DNA of 64,000 nt, from positions 186,001-250,000 of the forward strand of contig NZ_JYLO01000011.1 in NCBI RefSeq assembly GCF_001439845.1, read 5' to 3'. Positions 52,034-60,274 of the stretch are shown one piece after another (within the stretch, counting starts at the first letter, position 1; each line of letters begins with the position of its first letter). Source of the stretch: Pseudomonas lactis (GTDB lineage Bacteria; Pseudomonadota; Gammaproteobacteria; Pseudomonadales; Pseudomonadaceae). The translations under genes and the position numbers were made by a program. Below the pieces are notes generated by a model that searched no databases, was not told the origin of the DNA, and worked only from the letters and a program-made list of their open reading frames with translations.

Positions 52034-52975
52034 TCACGCCCGGGCCTGCACGGTCACCCAATAACGCGTAAAGCGCCGCACTTTCACCGGCAGGCTGATT
52101 TCCAGCAGGTCGAGGATGCGTTCGCTGTCGTCCAGCGGGTAGCTGCCGGACAGCAGCAGGTTGGCCACTTGTGGATCGCAATGGAGCTGGCCGCGACGAT
52201 AGCGCCCCAGTTCACTCAAGAAGTCTTCCAGGCGCATATGTGCGGCCACCAGCATGCCGTCGGCCCAGGCGCCGCTGTTGGCGTCGGTGGCGCGCGGGGT
52301 GTCCCAGCCTTTGCGGGTGAAATTGACTTGGTGCGCGGCATCAACGCTCAGCGCCAAGCCGTTGTAGCGGTTGGGCATCACCTCGACCTGGCCGGCCAGC
52401 ACCGCCAGTTGGGTGTGGTCGTTGAACTGGCGCACAGTCAAGCGCGCCGCCTGGCTGCTGAGCAGGCCCTGGCCGGTCAGCACGTGCAACGGCGCCTGGC
52501 CTGCACGGGCAGTGAGCAGGATTTCACCTTCAAGCAGGCGCACCAGGCGCTGCTGGCCGTCGAAATGCACATCCACAGCGCTGCCGGTGTTGAGCTGCAA
52601 CTGGCTGCCGTCGGCCAGTTGCACCGTGCGGCGTTGGCCCACCGGGCTGCGATAGTCAGCCGTCAGCGGCGGCAGGATATGTTGCTGGCGCAGGCTCCAG
52701 GCAGCGGCTGAACCGGCACCCAGAATCAGCAGCAACTTAAGCGCCTGGCGCCGGTTGCTGGAGGTGGGGGCATTCAACGCGGCGTGAGCCAGGGGCGAGG
52801 GCACGCCGCGCAGGCGTTGGTTGACGCGCTGGATCTGCTCCCACGCGCGTTGATGTTCGATGTGAGCATTCAACCATTGCTGCCAGGCCGCCTGCTGGCG
52901 CGGGGTAAGCGCGCCTTGCTGCATTTCCAGCAACCAGTGCACGGCTTGTTCGGCGACTTGGCTGGAGACGTTCAT
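52034..52975 (-). CDS. fecR: FecR anti-sigma/signal transducer
   Basis: A 313-residue inner-membrane regulator. The cytoplasmic DUF4880 domain (HWLLEMQQGALTPRQQAAWQ) is followed by a single membrane segment (LKLLLILGAGSAAAW) and the periplasmic FecR domain (VQLADGSQLQLNTGSAVDV), ending in a secretin-like part that contacts the FecA N-domain. It passes the citrate signal from FecA to FecI. It overlaps fecI by ATGA. Confidence 0.93.
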   Translation of the reverse strand: MNVSSQVAEQAVHWLLEMQQGALTPRQQAAWQQWLNAHIEHQRAWEQIQRVNQRLRGVPSPLAHAALNAPTSSNRRQALKLLLILGAGSAAAWSLRQQHILPPLTADYRSPVGQRRTVQLADGSQLQLNTGSAVDVHFDGQQRLVRLLEGEILLTARAGQAPLHVLTGQGLLSSQAARLTVRQFNDHTQLAVLAGQVEVMPNRYNGLALSVDAAHQVNFTRKGWDTPRATDANSGAWADGMLVAAHMRLEDFLSELGRYRRGQLHCDPQVANLLLSGSYPLDDSERILDLLEISLPVKVRRFTRYWVTVQARA

Positions 52976-53487
52976 AGGGCGAAGTAGCAGCGCATGGCCG
53001 CTTTGGTCAGGTGGCGTTTGACGGTGGCGATGGAGATGCCCAGTTGCGCGCCGATTTGCGCGTAGGTCAGGCCGTCGAGTTGGGCCAACAGGAAGGCGCG
53101 TTTGACTTGCTTGGGCAAGCCGTCGAGCAGTTGGTCCAGTTCCAGCAAGGTCTGCAGGATGATTGCACGGTCTTCTTCCGACGGCGCCACGTGTTCAGGC
53201 ATCTGCGCCAAGGCCTCAAGGTAGGCGCGCTCCAGGTCCTGGCGGCGGTAGAAGTTGAACAGCACACGCTTGGCCACGGTGGTGAGGAAGGCGCGCGGCT
53301 CGATCAGCGTTGGCGCTTCCCGGGCACTGAGCACGCGGATGAAGGTGTCCTGCGCCAGGTCGGCCGCGTTGTCCGGGCAGCCGAGCTTGCGCCGCAACCA
53401 GCCGGTAAGCCAGTGGTGATGGTCGTTGTACAACACTTCGACGGGATTGGACGGCTGCAACGCGATCACTCCGCAAGCATTCGACAT
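52972..53487 (-). CDS. fecI: ECF sigma factor FecI
   Basis: A 171-residue iron-uptake sigma factor. Region 2 shows CPDNAADLAQDTFIRVL and EPRAFLTTVAKRVL; region 4 shows LDGLTYAQIGAQLGISIATV. It is close to E. coli FecI (YLEALAQMPEH, AFLLAQLDGLTY). It is expected to drive fecA. A Fur-box-like site lies directly upstream. Confidence 0.93.
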   Translation of the reverse strand: MSNACGVIALQPSNPVEVLYNDHHHWLTGWLRRKLGCPDNAADLAQDTFIRVLSAREAPTLIEPRAFLTTVAKRVLFNFYRRQDLERAYLEALAQMPEHVAPSEEDRAIILQTLLELDQLLDGLPKQVKRAFLLAQLDGLTYAQIGAQLGISIATVKRHLTKAAMRCYFAL

Positions 53488-53493
53488 GCTTTA

Positions 53494-53515
53494 GAGAACA
53501 AGAATTGTTCGCATT
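53494..53515 (-). promoter_or_regulatory. Fur-box-like site upstream of fecI
   Basis: A palindrome with core GAACAAGAATTGTTC and flanking GCATT; on the minus strand it reads AATGCGAACAATTCTTGTTC, the form common in Pseudomonas Fur boxes. It is only 7 bp from the fecI start, so either the leader is short or the true start is further in. Confidence 0.6.
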
Positions 53516-53579
53516 GTAGGGCCCGTGACCGGGTTCGGCAATCGGGCAGGGCAGGTGATTCATCCGTTCTCTTTTGCTT

Positions 53580-53598
53580 ATGAGAATATTTATCATTA
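53580..53598 (+). promoter_or_regulatory. Fur box upstream of the DUF3649 operon
   Basis: ATGAGAATATTTATCATTA agrees with the 19-bp Fur consensus (GATAATGATAATCATTATC) at most positions. It lies 34 bp before the first gene of the rightward operon, so iron repression of that operon is expected. Confidence 0.7.
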
Positions 53599-53631
53599 AT
53601 ATTGCGCGCTGATGAACCAGGCGCCTGCCGC

Positions 53632-53934
53632 ATGAAAAGCAAAACCTCATTGCCCGTTTCCTACCGCCTTGCCGTCACCTCGCGCGTGCTGGCGGCGGTG
53701 ATTGGTGGTTACCTGATGGCCTCCCTGGCCGCCATTTGCCTGGCGCTGTGGCTGCCCACTACCCGTGCCGATGCGGTGGTTACCGGCATGATGAGTTCCT
53801 TTGTGTTCTACCTGCTGGCGGTGCTCTGGTGTTTTGCCTGCCGCACGGCATGGCGCGCCTGGGCAGGGGTGATGGTGCCGAGTGCGCTGTTTGCCACCCT
53901 GGCCGGCATTGGTTTCTGGATGGCACGAGCATGA
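53632..53934 (+). CDS. DUF3649 domain protein (iron-uptake associated)
   Basis: A 100-residue membrane protein with three hydrophobic segments (VLAAVIGGYLMASLAAICLA, VFYLLAVLWCFACRTAW, VPSALFATLAGIGFWMA). DUF3649 proteins occur in iron-uptake loci together with PepSY and DUF3325 proteins, as here. It overlaps the next gene by ATGA. The start at 53632 is the first ATG after the Fur box; no strong ribosome binding site is seen. Confidence 0.83.
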   Translation: MKSKTSLPVSYRLAVTSRVLAAVIGGYLMASLAAICLALWLPTTRADAVVTGMMSSFVFYLLAVLWCFACRTAWRAWAGVMVPSALFATLAGIGFWMARA

Positions 53935-55505
53935 AAGAGGGCTTTCGCCAGGCCATGGCCTGGTTGCACACCTGGGCAGGCTTGATCTTCGGTTGGCTGC
54001 TGTTCGCGATTTTCCTGACCGGCACCCTGGCCTATTTCAAAGACGAAATTACCCATTGGATGCAGCCCGAAGTGCAGGCCCATCCCCTGGACGATGGGCG
54101 CAGCCTCGCCGTCGCGCAAAGCTACCTGCAACAGCAGGCACCCACCGCCGCGCGCTGGTTCATTACCTTGCCGACCCGCCGCGACCCCGGCCTATCGGTG
54201 ATGTGGCAAGACAAGCTCGAGCCCGGCAAGCGCGGCACCTTCATCCAGAAAGTCCTCGACCCCGTCACCGGCCAAGCGGTGCAGGCCCGCGAAAGCAAGG
54301 GCGGCGAGTTCTTCTATCGTTTCCACTTCCAGCTGCAAATGCCTTACCCGTGGGGCCGCTGGCTGTCGACCATCGCCGCCATGGTGATGTTCGTCGCGCT
54401 GATCACCGGCATCATCACCCACAAGAAAATCTTCAAGGACTTCTTCACCTTCCGCCCCCGCAAAGGCCAGCGCTCCTGGCTGGACGGTCACAACGCGGTG
54501 GGTGTGCTGGTGCTGCCGTTTCACCTGATGATCACCTACAGCAGCCTGGTGATTTTCATGAGCATGGTCATGCCCGCGCCCATCGTGGCGTCCTATGGCG
54601 ACGACAGCCGGGCGTTTTTCAATGAGCTGTTTCCCAACACCAACAATGCGCCGGCCCTTGGCCAGCCAGGGCAGTTGCTGCCGTTATTGCCGCTGTACCA
54701 GCAGGCGCGGGAGCAGTGGGCGGGTGGTCATGTAGGGCGGGTGGCGGTCAACAACCCCGGCGATGCCAACGCCTCGGTCAATGTGTTCCGCGCCGGCTCC
54801 GACAGCGTAGTGCATGCCTCCGGCAGTACCCTGTCGTTCAACGGCACCACCGGCGAGCTGTTGCGAGGCAGTGCCGAACCGTCATTGGCGACGGCCATCG
54901 GTGGCAGTTTCTACGGTTTGCACATGGGCCATTTCGCCGGCCCAGTGCTGCGCTGGCTGTACTTTATTTGCGGCCTGGCGGGCACGGCGATGATCGGTAC
55001 GGGCTTGGTGATCTGGCTGGGCAAGCGCCAGCTCAAACATGCCAAAGCCTCGGTCATGCCGTTTGAACTGCGCCTGGTGGAGGTGTTGAATATCGCCAGC
55101 ATGTCCGGATTGATGATCGCCATCGCGGCGTTTTTCTGGGCCAACCGCCTGTTGCCGGTAAGCTTCGCTGCGCGTTCCGACTGGGAAGTGCAGGCGTTCT
55201 TTATCGCCTGGGGCCTGAGCCTGTTGCACGCCTTGCTGCGGCGCGGTCGCCAGGGTTGGGTCGAGCAACTGAGCTTCGGCGCGCTGTTGTTTGCCGCCAT
55301 TCCATTGCTTAACGCCATCACCACCGCGCACCACTTGGGCGTCTCCGTGCCAAACGGCGACTGGGCCATGGCCGGCTTCGACCTCACCTGCCTGGCCAGC
55401 GGCATGTTCCTGGCCTGGGCGGCGTGGAAGATGCACCACCGCACCGCGCCGCAACCCAAGGCTGAGCGTGCCCGCGGGTTGACACTCAAGCAGCAGGCCC
55501 ACTGA
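53931..55505 (+). CDS. PepSY-associated transmembrane (PiuB-like) protein
   Basis: A 524-residue inner-membrane protein with a first helix MAWLHTWAGLIFGWLLFAIF, a periplasmic PepSY region, and further helices (MVMFVALITGIITHKKIF, the His of HNAVGVLVLPFHLMITYSS, and GLHMGHFAGPVLRWLYFICG), with conserved His residues suited to haem or metal binding. PiuB/FegA-like proteins are thought to reduce or release iron from siderophores at the inner membrane. It is coupled to both neighbours by overlapping start/stop codons. Confidence 0.87.
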   Translation: MKEGFRQAMAWLHTWAGLIFGWLLFAIFLTGTLAYFKDEITHWMQPEVQAHPLDDGRSLAVAQSYLQQQAPTAARWFITLPTRRDPGLSVMWQDKLEPGKRGTFIQKVLDPVTGQAVQARESKGGEFFYRFHFQLQMPYPWGRWLSTIAAMVMFVALITGIITHKKIFKDFFTFRPRKGQRSWLDGHNAVGVLVLPFHLMITYSSLVIFMSMVMPAPIVASYGDDSRAFFNELFPNTNNAPALGQPGQLLPLLPLYQQAREQWAGGHVGRVAVNNPGDANASVNVFRAGSDSVVHASGSTLSFNGTTGELLRGSAEPSLATAIGGSFYGLHMGHFAGPVLRWLYFICGLAGTAMIGTGLVIWLGKRQLKHAKASVMPFELRLVEVLNIASMSGLMIAIAAFFWANRLLPVSFAARSDWEVQAFFIAWGLSLLHALLRRGRQGWVEQLSFGALLFAAIPLLNAITTAHHLGVSVPNGDWAMAGFDLTCLASGMFLAWAAWKMHHRTAPQPKAERARGLTLKQQAH

Positions 55506-55831
55506 TGCTCCTCGCGCTATTGATGTGCTACGCCGGGTTTACCGCGCTGTGTTTGTCTACCGACCGTCACCACGACGAATTGCTGCACTGCAAACCCACG
55601 CCCACGCGGCGCCTGGCGCTGCGGGTGGGCGGCTGGTTGCTGCTGGCCGTGTCGATCTGGCCGGCCGTGCTTGGTGCTGGTTGGGGCCAGGGCCTGGTGG
55701 AGTGGTGCGCGGTGTTGATGCTCAGCGCCTTGCTGCTGGTGTTGCTGCTGCCGTATCGGCCAAGGCTGGCCTTGATCCTGGCGGGCCTCGGCCTGTTGGC
55801 CAGCCCTGTTGCGGCGTTCGCCCTATCTTGA
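55505..55831 (+). CDS. DUF3325 domain protein
   Basis: A 108-residue membrane protein with three to four hydrophobic helices (MLLALLMCYAGFTALCLSTD at the start; AVLMLSALLLVLLLPYRP; LALILAGLGLLASPVAAFAL). It is part of the conserved DUF3649-PepSY-DUF3325 trio of iron-uptake loci. Its ATG overlaps the previous stop (TGATG). Function is unknown. Confidence 0.82.
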   Translation: MLLALLMCYAGFTALCLSTDRHHDELLHCKPTPTRRLALRVGGWLLLAVSIWPAVLGAGWGQGLVEWCAVLMLSALLLVLLLPYRPRLALILAGLGLLASPVAAFALS

Positions 55832-55838
55832 GTCGGCC

Positions 55839-56417
55839 ATGAGGATCAACCCACCGCCGCAACCCCAGGACAATCCGCATGCGGAGGCGGCCGGTGGGCG
55901 CGCGCATTTTTTGCAGGTGTTTTTGTCCCAGCGCTCGCAAATGGAGGCGTTGGTCAGCCGTCGCGTCGGGTGCCGCGCCACGGCAGCCGACCTGGTGCAG
56001 GATTTGTTCCTGCGCTTTTGGCGTCGCCCGCTGGTGCAGGTTGAAGAGCTGAGCACCTACCTGCTGCGCTGCGCCGGCAACATCGCCATCGACCACCTGC
56101 GCAGCGAAGGCGCGCGAGCACGCAGCAGCGAAGGCTGGCTGCCGGAACAATCTGACCACCAAGGCTGCGAACCCCAGGCAGCGTTGGAGGCGGGCAATGA
56201 TCTGCGCCATGTGGAAGCCGCCTTGCGCAGCTTGCCCGAGCGCACCCGCCAGATTTTCCTGCTTAACCGCATCCACGGCCGCAAATACGCCGAAATCGCC
56301 AAGGCCATGGGCCTGTCCCAAAGCGCCGTGGAAAAACATATGATGCGCGCCCTCGAAGCCTGCAAGGCCAGCCTTCGCGAAGCACCGCCTCCACGCATGC
56401 CAGGGAAAGCCCCGTGA
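55839..56417 (+). CDS. ECF sigma factor (FecI/FpvI-like)
   Basis: A 192-residue ECF sigma factor. Region 2 is VGCRATAADLVQDLFLRFWR, then YLLRCAGNIAIDHLRSEGA; region 4 is PERTRQIFLLNRIHGRKYAE and IAKAMGLSQSAVEKHMMRAL. It starts eight bases after the DUF3325 stop, and its end overlaps the FecR-type gene start (GTGA). It should direct transcription of the receptor gene at 57547. Confidence 0.9.
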   Translation: MRINPPPQPQDNPHAEAAGGRAHFLQVFLSQRSQMEALVSRRVGCRATAADLVQDLFLRFWRRPLVQVEELSTYLLRCAGNIAIDHLRSEGARARSSEGWLPEQSDHQGCEPQAALEAGNDLRHVEAALRSLPERTRQIFLLNRIHGRKYAEIAKAMGLSQSAVEKHMMRALEACKASLREAPPPRMPGKAP

Positions 56418-57391
56418 ACCTCACGCCCACGCCCGCCCAGGAACAGGCCGCACTCGATTGGTTGTGCCTGCTGCATGACCAGCCCAGCAGCGGCGACCAG
56501 GCCACGTTCAGCCGCTGGTTACGTGCAGATCCCGCACACGTCGAGGCCTACTCCCAAGCCCAGGTGCTCTGGGAATTAAGCGAAGTACCGGCGCGCCAAC
56601 TGGCCGATGAGGACGCGCTCGCCTTGCAGCGCTACCTCAATACGATCAACGCCTCCAAACGCTCCCGGGTAGCGCGTTGGTCTGGTGCCTTGGCCGTTGC
56701 CGCCTGCCTGCTGCTGATGGTGTCGATGGGCGCCGGTTGGCAGCCGTCACGCTGGGTCGATGAGTGGGGCGCCGATTATGTGACGGCGCCGGGTGAGGTA
56801 AAGACCTTCACCCTGGCCGATCAATCCAAGGTCACCCTCGACGCCGACAGCGCCATCTCTGTAGATTTCAGCCAGGGCGAACGGCACATCCAATTGCGCC
56901 GTGGTGCTGGTTTTTTCAGTGTGACCCACACCGGCCAACCCTTCGTGGTGGAGGCGAGCGGCGGTGAAACGCGGGTAATGGGAACGCAGTTTGAAGTGCG
57001 CCTGCAACCTGACGGCGCCGAGGTCACTGTGCTGTCCGGCCGTGTGGGCGTGACGCCCTCCAAACAGGGCCAGCAACAGGTGCTGACAGCGGGCCAGCAA
57101 GTGGCCTATGCCGACGGTATTGCCGACCCTTTGCATGGGGTCGACAGCGCCTCACGCCTGGCCTGGCGCGAAGGTTGGCTCAACTACTACAGGGCACCCC
57201 TGGCCGATGTGGTCCAGGACCTGAGGCGTTATTACCCCGGCCGAATTCTTCTGCTTAACGAGAATATGGCCGCCAAACGCGTCAGCGGCAGCTTTCCGAG
57301 CCAGGACCCTGTAGCGGTCTTGAACGCCTTGCAAGCGGTGTTGGGCTTTGAACAGCACACCTTGTTGGGCCGAATGATTGTGTTGCGCTAG
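56414..57391 (+). CDS. FecR-type anti-sigma factor
   Basis: A 325-residue inner-membrane regulator: DUF4880 domain (QEQAALDWLCLLHDQP, FSRWLRADPAHVEAYSQAQV), a membrane segment (GALAVAACLLLMVSMGAGW), a periplasmic FecR domain (TLADQSKVTLDADSAISVDF) and a C-terminal STN-like part (VVQDLRRYYPGRILLLNENM) that would contact a receptor signalling domain. The start is GTG 56414, overlapping the sigma gene. Confidence 0.9.
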   Translation: MNLTPTPAQEQAALDWLCLLHDQPSSGDQATFSRWLRADPAHVEAYSQAQVLWELSEVPARQLADEDALALQRYLNTINASKRSRVARWSGALAVAACLLLMVSMGAGWQPSRWVDEWGADYVTAPGEVKTFTLADQSKVTLDADSAISVDFSQGERHIQLRRGAGFFSVTHTGQPFVVEASGGETRVMGTQFEVRLQPDGAEVTVLSGRVGVTPSKQGQQQVLTAGQQVAYADGIADPLHGVDSASRLAWREGWLNYYRAPLADVVQDLRRYYPGRILLLNENMAAKRVSGSFPSQDPVAVLNALQAVLGFEQHTLLGRMIVLR

Positions 57392-57475
57392 GCCCGCAGC
57401 GCCTTCATCGAACCTTCATCGCAATCGCCACAACCTGTCACCAAACGGTTACACGTGCCGTGGATCATCCCTGGG

Positions 57476-57497
57476 TTCCTGAACAAGTGGTCAGGAA
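57476..57497. promoter_or_regulatory. Inverted repeat in the receptor upstream region
   Basis: TTCCTGA-N8-TCAGGAA lies 50 bp before the preferred start of the TonB receptor, in a 155-bp gap. It could be a regulator site or an mRNA hairpin; no assignment is made. Confidence 0.35.
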
Positions 57498-57546
57498 GCT
57501 CGCATCTGCCCCATACAACACAACAATGTCAGTAAGGGATCTACAC

Positions 57547-59787
57547 GTGAACCACAACACTCTTTATGCCCTGCTCCTCGCATCGGGCCTGGGCGGCTTT
57601 GCGCCGCTGGTTTTGGCCAATGATGCCCAGGATGTAGGCTCGGTGAACATCGCCGGCAAGCAAACCCTTGGCAGCGGTCACATGATTCTCGAAGAAAGTG
57701 CGAAGGCACGCTCGACGGTGACCAAGCAAGCCATGGACGAAATGTCGGCCACCGCCAACGCCATCGACAAGCTCAAGTACACGCCGGGCATCAACGTTTC
57801 CAGTGATGACGCCAGCGGCACCAGTGGCACCAGTTTTACCATGCGGGGCATGAGTTCCGACCAGGTCGGCGTCTCGGTGGACGGCGTGCCGATCAACGAT
57901 TCGGGCAACTACAGTGTGTACTCCAACCAGTTGGGCGACCCGGAAAACCTGGCCGAAGTGTTCGCCACCCAAGGTTCCTCCGAGGCCGACGGCCCGCACA
58001 TCGGCTCCAGCGGCGGCAACATTGGCATGATCACCATTCGCCCGACCAAGGACGCCGGGGTTTTCGCCAAACAGATCGTCGGTGCCAACGCCCTGCGCAA
58101 GACCTTCGTGCGAGCGAACACCGGGGATGTGGGTGGCCTGAAAACCTGGGTGTCGGCATCCCACCTGGAAGGTGACAAATGGCGCGGCAAGGGCACTCTG
58201 CGCAGCGACAAGATCGAGTGGAGCAGCCTGTTCGAAGGGGATAACGGCAACTCCACATTGGCCACGATCAAGTACAACAAGCAGGAAAACTACAACTACA
58301 ACAGCCTTAGCAAGGCGCAGTTCGACACCGAAGGACGGCGTAAGGATTACGCGCAAAGCCCGGTGTACAAGGCTGGTTTGCTGTCGGCGTCCTACAAGCT
58401 CAACCGCAACCCGTTCGAAAGCGTCAACGCTACGCTGACCCAGCGCTGGCAACTGCAGGACAATTTGTCGCTGACGCTCACGCCGTATTACTACTGGGCC
58501 AACGGTGGCAGCTTCAGCGGCCAGACGGCTTCCAACCTGGGGCCAAAGTCCGACAAGGCCGGCAACTACGACCTGAGTAACCTGCAATCGGCCAACTATT
58601 ACCGCCCTTCGTGGACCGAAACCTGGCGCCCTGGCTTCACGGCGAAAATGAAGTGGGACATCAACGAAGAACACAGCCTGGACTATGGCTACTGGTACGA
58701 ACGCGCACGCCAGCGCCAGACCCAGCCCTTTATCGGCATTAACAACGAAGGTGCCCCCGACGATGTGTGGGGCGACTACAACAGCGGCGGCCAGGTGGTC
58801 GACAAAAACGGCGCTACGGTCCAGGGCCGTCACTACTACACCGTCACTCCCGCGCAGAAGCTCTGGGTACAGGACAACTGGCAAGCCACACCGGACCTGA
58901 GTTTTGTTGGCGGCGTGGCCTACCAATATGTCGAGCGTGACGGCAACAACCTCGGCAGCCTGTACGACACACCGGAGAAGCGTAACACCCGCTACCACCA
59001 GTTCCTGCCCAACTTCAGCGCCAAGTACCAGGTCGATGAAAGCAACCAGGCGTTCTACAACGTCACCCGCAATATGCGCACGCCGCCCAACTACGTGCTG
59101 TACAACAAGGGCGACTCCGTCAGCCTCAAGTCCGAGTTGAGCTGGAACCAGGAATTGGGCTGGCGCTACACCGAAGACGATATGGCCTTGAGTGCGACCC
59201 TGTTCTACATCAGCTTCAAGGATCGCCAGGTCTCGACCACCGACGCCAGCGGTGACTACATGGTGCTCAACGTCGGCACTGTCGATAACAAAGGCCTGGA
59301 GCTGGAATGGAGCGGCCTGTTGCCGCACAACTTCAATTACTACGCGTCCTATACCTACACCCAGTCTGAGCAGAAGGACGACCTGCTCAGCAAGAACGTG
59401 CTGCTACCAACCTCGGGCAAGCAATTGGCCAACGTGCCGGAAAACATGTTCAACCTGGTGTTCGGGTATGACGATTCGCGGTTCTACGGCAACATTGCAG
59501 GCAAATATGTCGGCAGTTTCTATGGCGATTTGACCAACAAGGAGAAGATCGAAGGCCGTACGGTGTTTGACCTGAACGCGGGTATTTATTTGCCGGTGGA
59601 TAAGAAGGTCATCAAGTCGGCGGCACTGCGGTTTTCGATGCTCAACGTGTTCGACAAGGAGTACTTGAGCTCGGCGCGTACGGTGGCGTTCAACTCGGCG
59701 CCGGTGAACGGGTTGGGGGCGAGCACGGCGTATTACAACGTGGGTGAGGAGCGCACGGCGATGGTGTCGCTGGAAGCCAACTTCTAA
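57547..59787 (+). CDS. TonB-dependent receptor lacking the N-terminal signalling domain
   Basis: A 746-residue outer-membrane receptor. The signal peptide (VNHNTLYALLLASGLGGFAP, ending VLAN) is followed within about 20 residues by the plug (VTKQAMDEMSATANAIDKL, YTPGINVSSDDASG, SFTMRGMSSDQVGVSVDGVP). The barrel ends MVSLEANF with a terminal Phe. No STN domain fits between signal peptide and plug, although a sigma/FecR pair is encoded directly upstream. The start is GTG 57547, with AAGGGA seven bases upstream; in-frame ATGs at 57526 and 57460 are less suited. Substrate is unknown, presumably an iron chelate. Confidence 0.87.
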   Translation: MNHNTLYALLLASGLGGFAPLVLANDAQDVGSVNIAGKQTLGSGHMILEESAKARSTVTKQAMDEMSATANAIDKLKYTPGINVSSDDASGTSGTSFTMRGMSSDQVGVSVDGVPINDSGNYSVYSNQLGDPENLAEVFATQGSSEADGPHIGSSGGNIGMITIRPTKDAGVFAKQIVGANALRKTFVRANTGDVGGLKTWVSASHLEGDKWRGKGTLRSDKIEWSSLFEGDNGNSTLATIKYNKQENYNYNSLSKAQFDTEGRRKDYAQSPVYKAGLLSASYKLNRNPFESVNATLTQRWQLQDNLSLTLTPYYYWANGGSFSGQTASNLGPKSDKAGNYDLSNLQSANYYRPSWTETWRPGFTAKMKWDINEEHSLDYGYWYERARQRQTQPFIGINNEGAPDDVWGDYNSGGQVVDKNGATVQGRHYYTVTPAQKLWVQDNWQATPDLSFVGGVAYQYVERDGNNLGSLYDTPEKRNTRYHQFLPNFSAKYQVDESNQAFYNVTRNMRTPPNYVLYNKGDSVSLKSELSWNQELGWRYTEDDMALSATLFYISFKDRQVSTTDASGDYMVLNVGTVDNKGLELEWSGLLPHNFNYYASYTYTQSEQKDDLLSKNVLLPTSGKQLANVPENMFNLVFGYDDSRFYGNIAGKYVGSFYGDLTNKEKIEGRTVFDLNAGIYLPVDKKVIKSAALRFSMLNVFDKEYLSSARTVAFNSAPVNGLGASTAYYNVGEERTAMVSLEANF

Positions 59788-59822
59788 GCCCACCCGCAAG
59801 CCCAATGTGCAGAGCTGACTTG

Positions 59823-59911
59823 TGTGGGAGCTGGCTTGCCTGCGATAGCGGTGTGTCAGTCACAGGTATTGAACCTGTTACACCGCCATCGCAGGCAAGC
59901 CAGCTCCCACA
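59823..59911. repeat. REPIN (GTGGGAGCTGGCTTGCC type)
   Basis: An inverted pair of TGTGGGAGCTGGCTTGCCTG REPs between the convergent receptor and glutaredoxin-like genes. Confidence 0.9.
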
Positions 59912-59923
59912 TTTGATTGTGTG

Positions 59924-60274
59924 TTACTTCAATGCGGCCATGATCGCTTCAGGGTTGTAGTCGCGAATCAACGTGCCGTTCACATCCACAAACGGAATCC
60001 CACCACCGCCCAGCGCCTCATACGCCTTGCGCGCCTGGGCATCCTTCTCGATATCGACGGCCTGGTACGGGATACCCTTCTGGTCCAGAAAACGCCGGAT
60101 CTGCTTGCAGTACCCACACCATTCGGTGGCATAGAGCACCACCCGCGCAGAGGCGCGCACCTGCTCCGGGACCACCTGGGACGGGTTGAACAGCCGCTCG
60201 ACCTTGCCCCAGTTCTGGATCGCAACCACCACCAGCAACACCAGCAGGACTTTCTTGAGTACCCCGCCCAGCAT
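59924..60274 (-). CDS. Membrane-anchored glutaredoxin-like protein
   Basis: A 116-residue protein. An N-terminal hydrophobic helix (VLKKVLLVLLVVVAIQNWG) anchors or exports it, and the rest is a glutaredoxin fold with active site ATEWCGYCKQIRRFL, cis-Pro GGGIPFVDVNG and an Asp-Tyr end. It likely acts in thiol-disulfide exchange. Its start overlaps the yejK stop (TGATG), so the two are cotranscribed. Confidence 0.87.
   Translation of the reverse strand: MLGGVLKKVLLVLLVVVAIQNWGKVERLFNPSQVVPEQVRASARVVLYATEWCGYCKQIRRFLDQKGIPYQAVDIEKDAQARKAYEALGGGGIPFVDVNGTLIRDYNPEAIMAALK

Noticed and set aside
57541..59328. A 595-codon minus-strand frame opposite the TonB receptor
   Set aside because: A composition artefact; the receptor frame has signal peptide, plug and barrel end.
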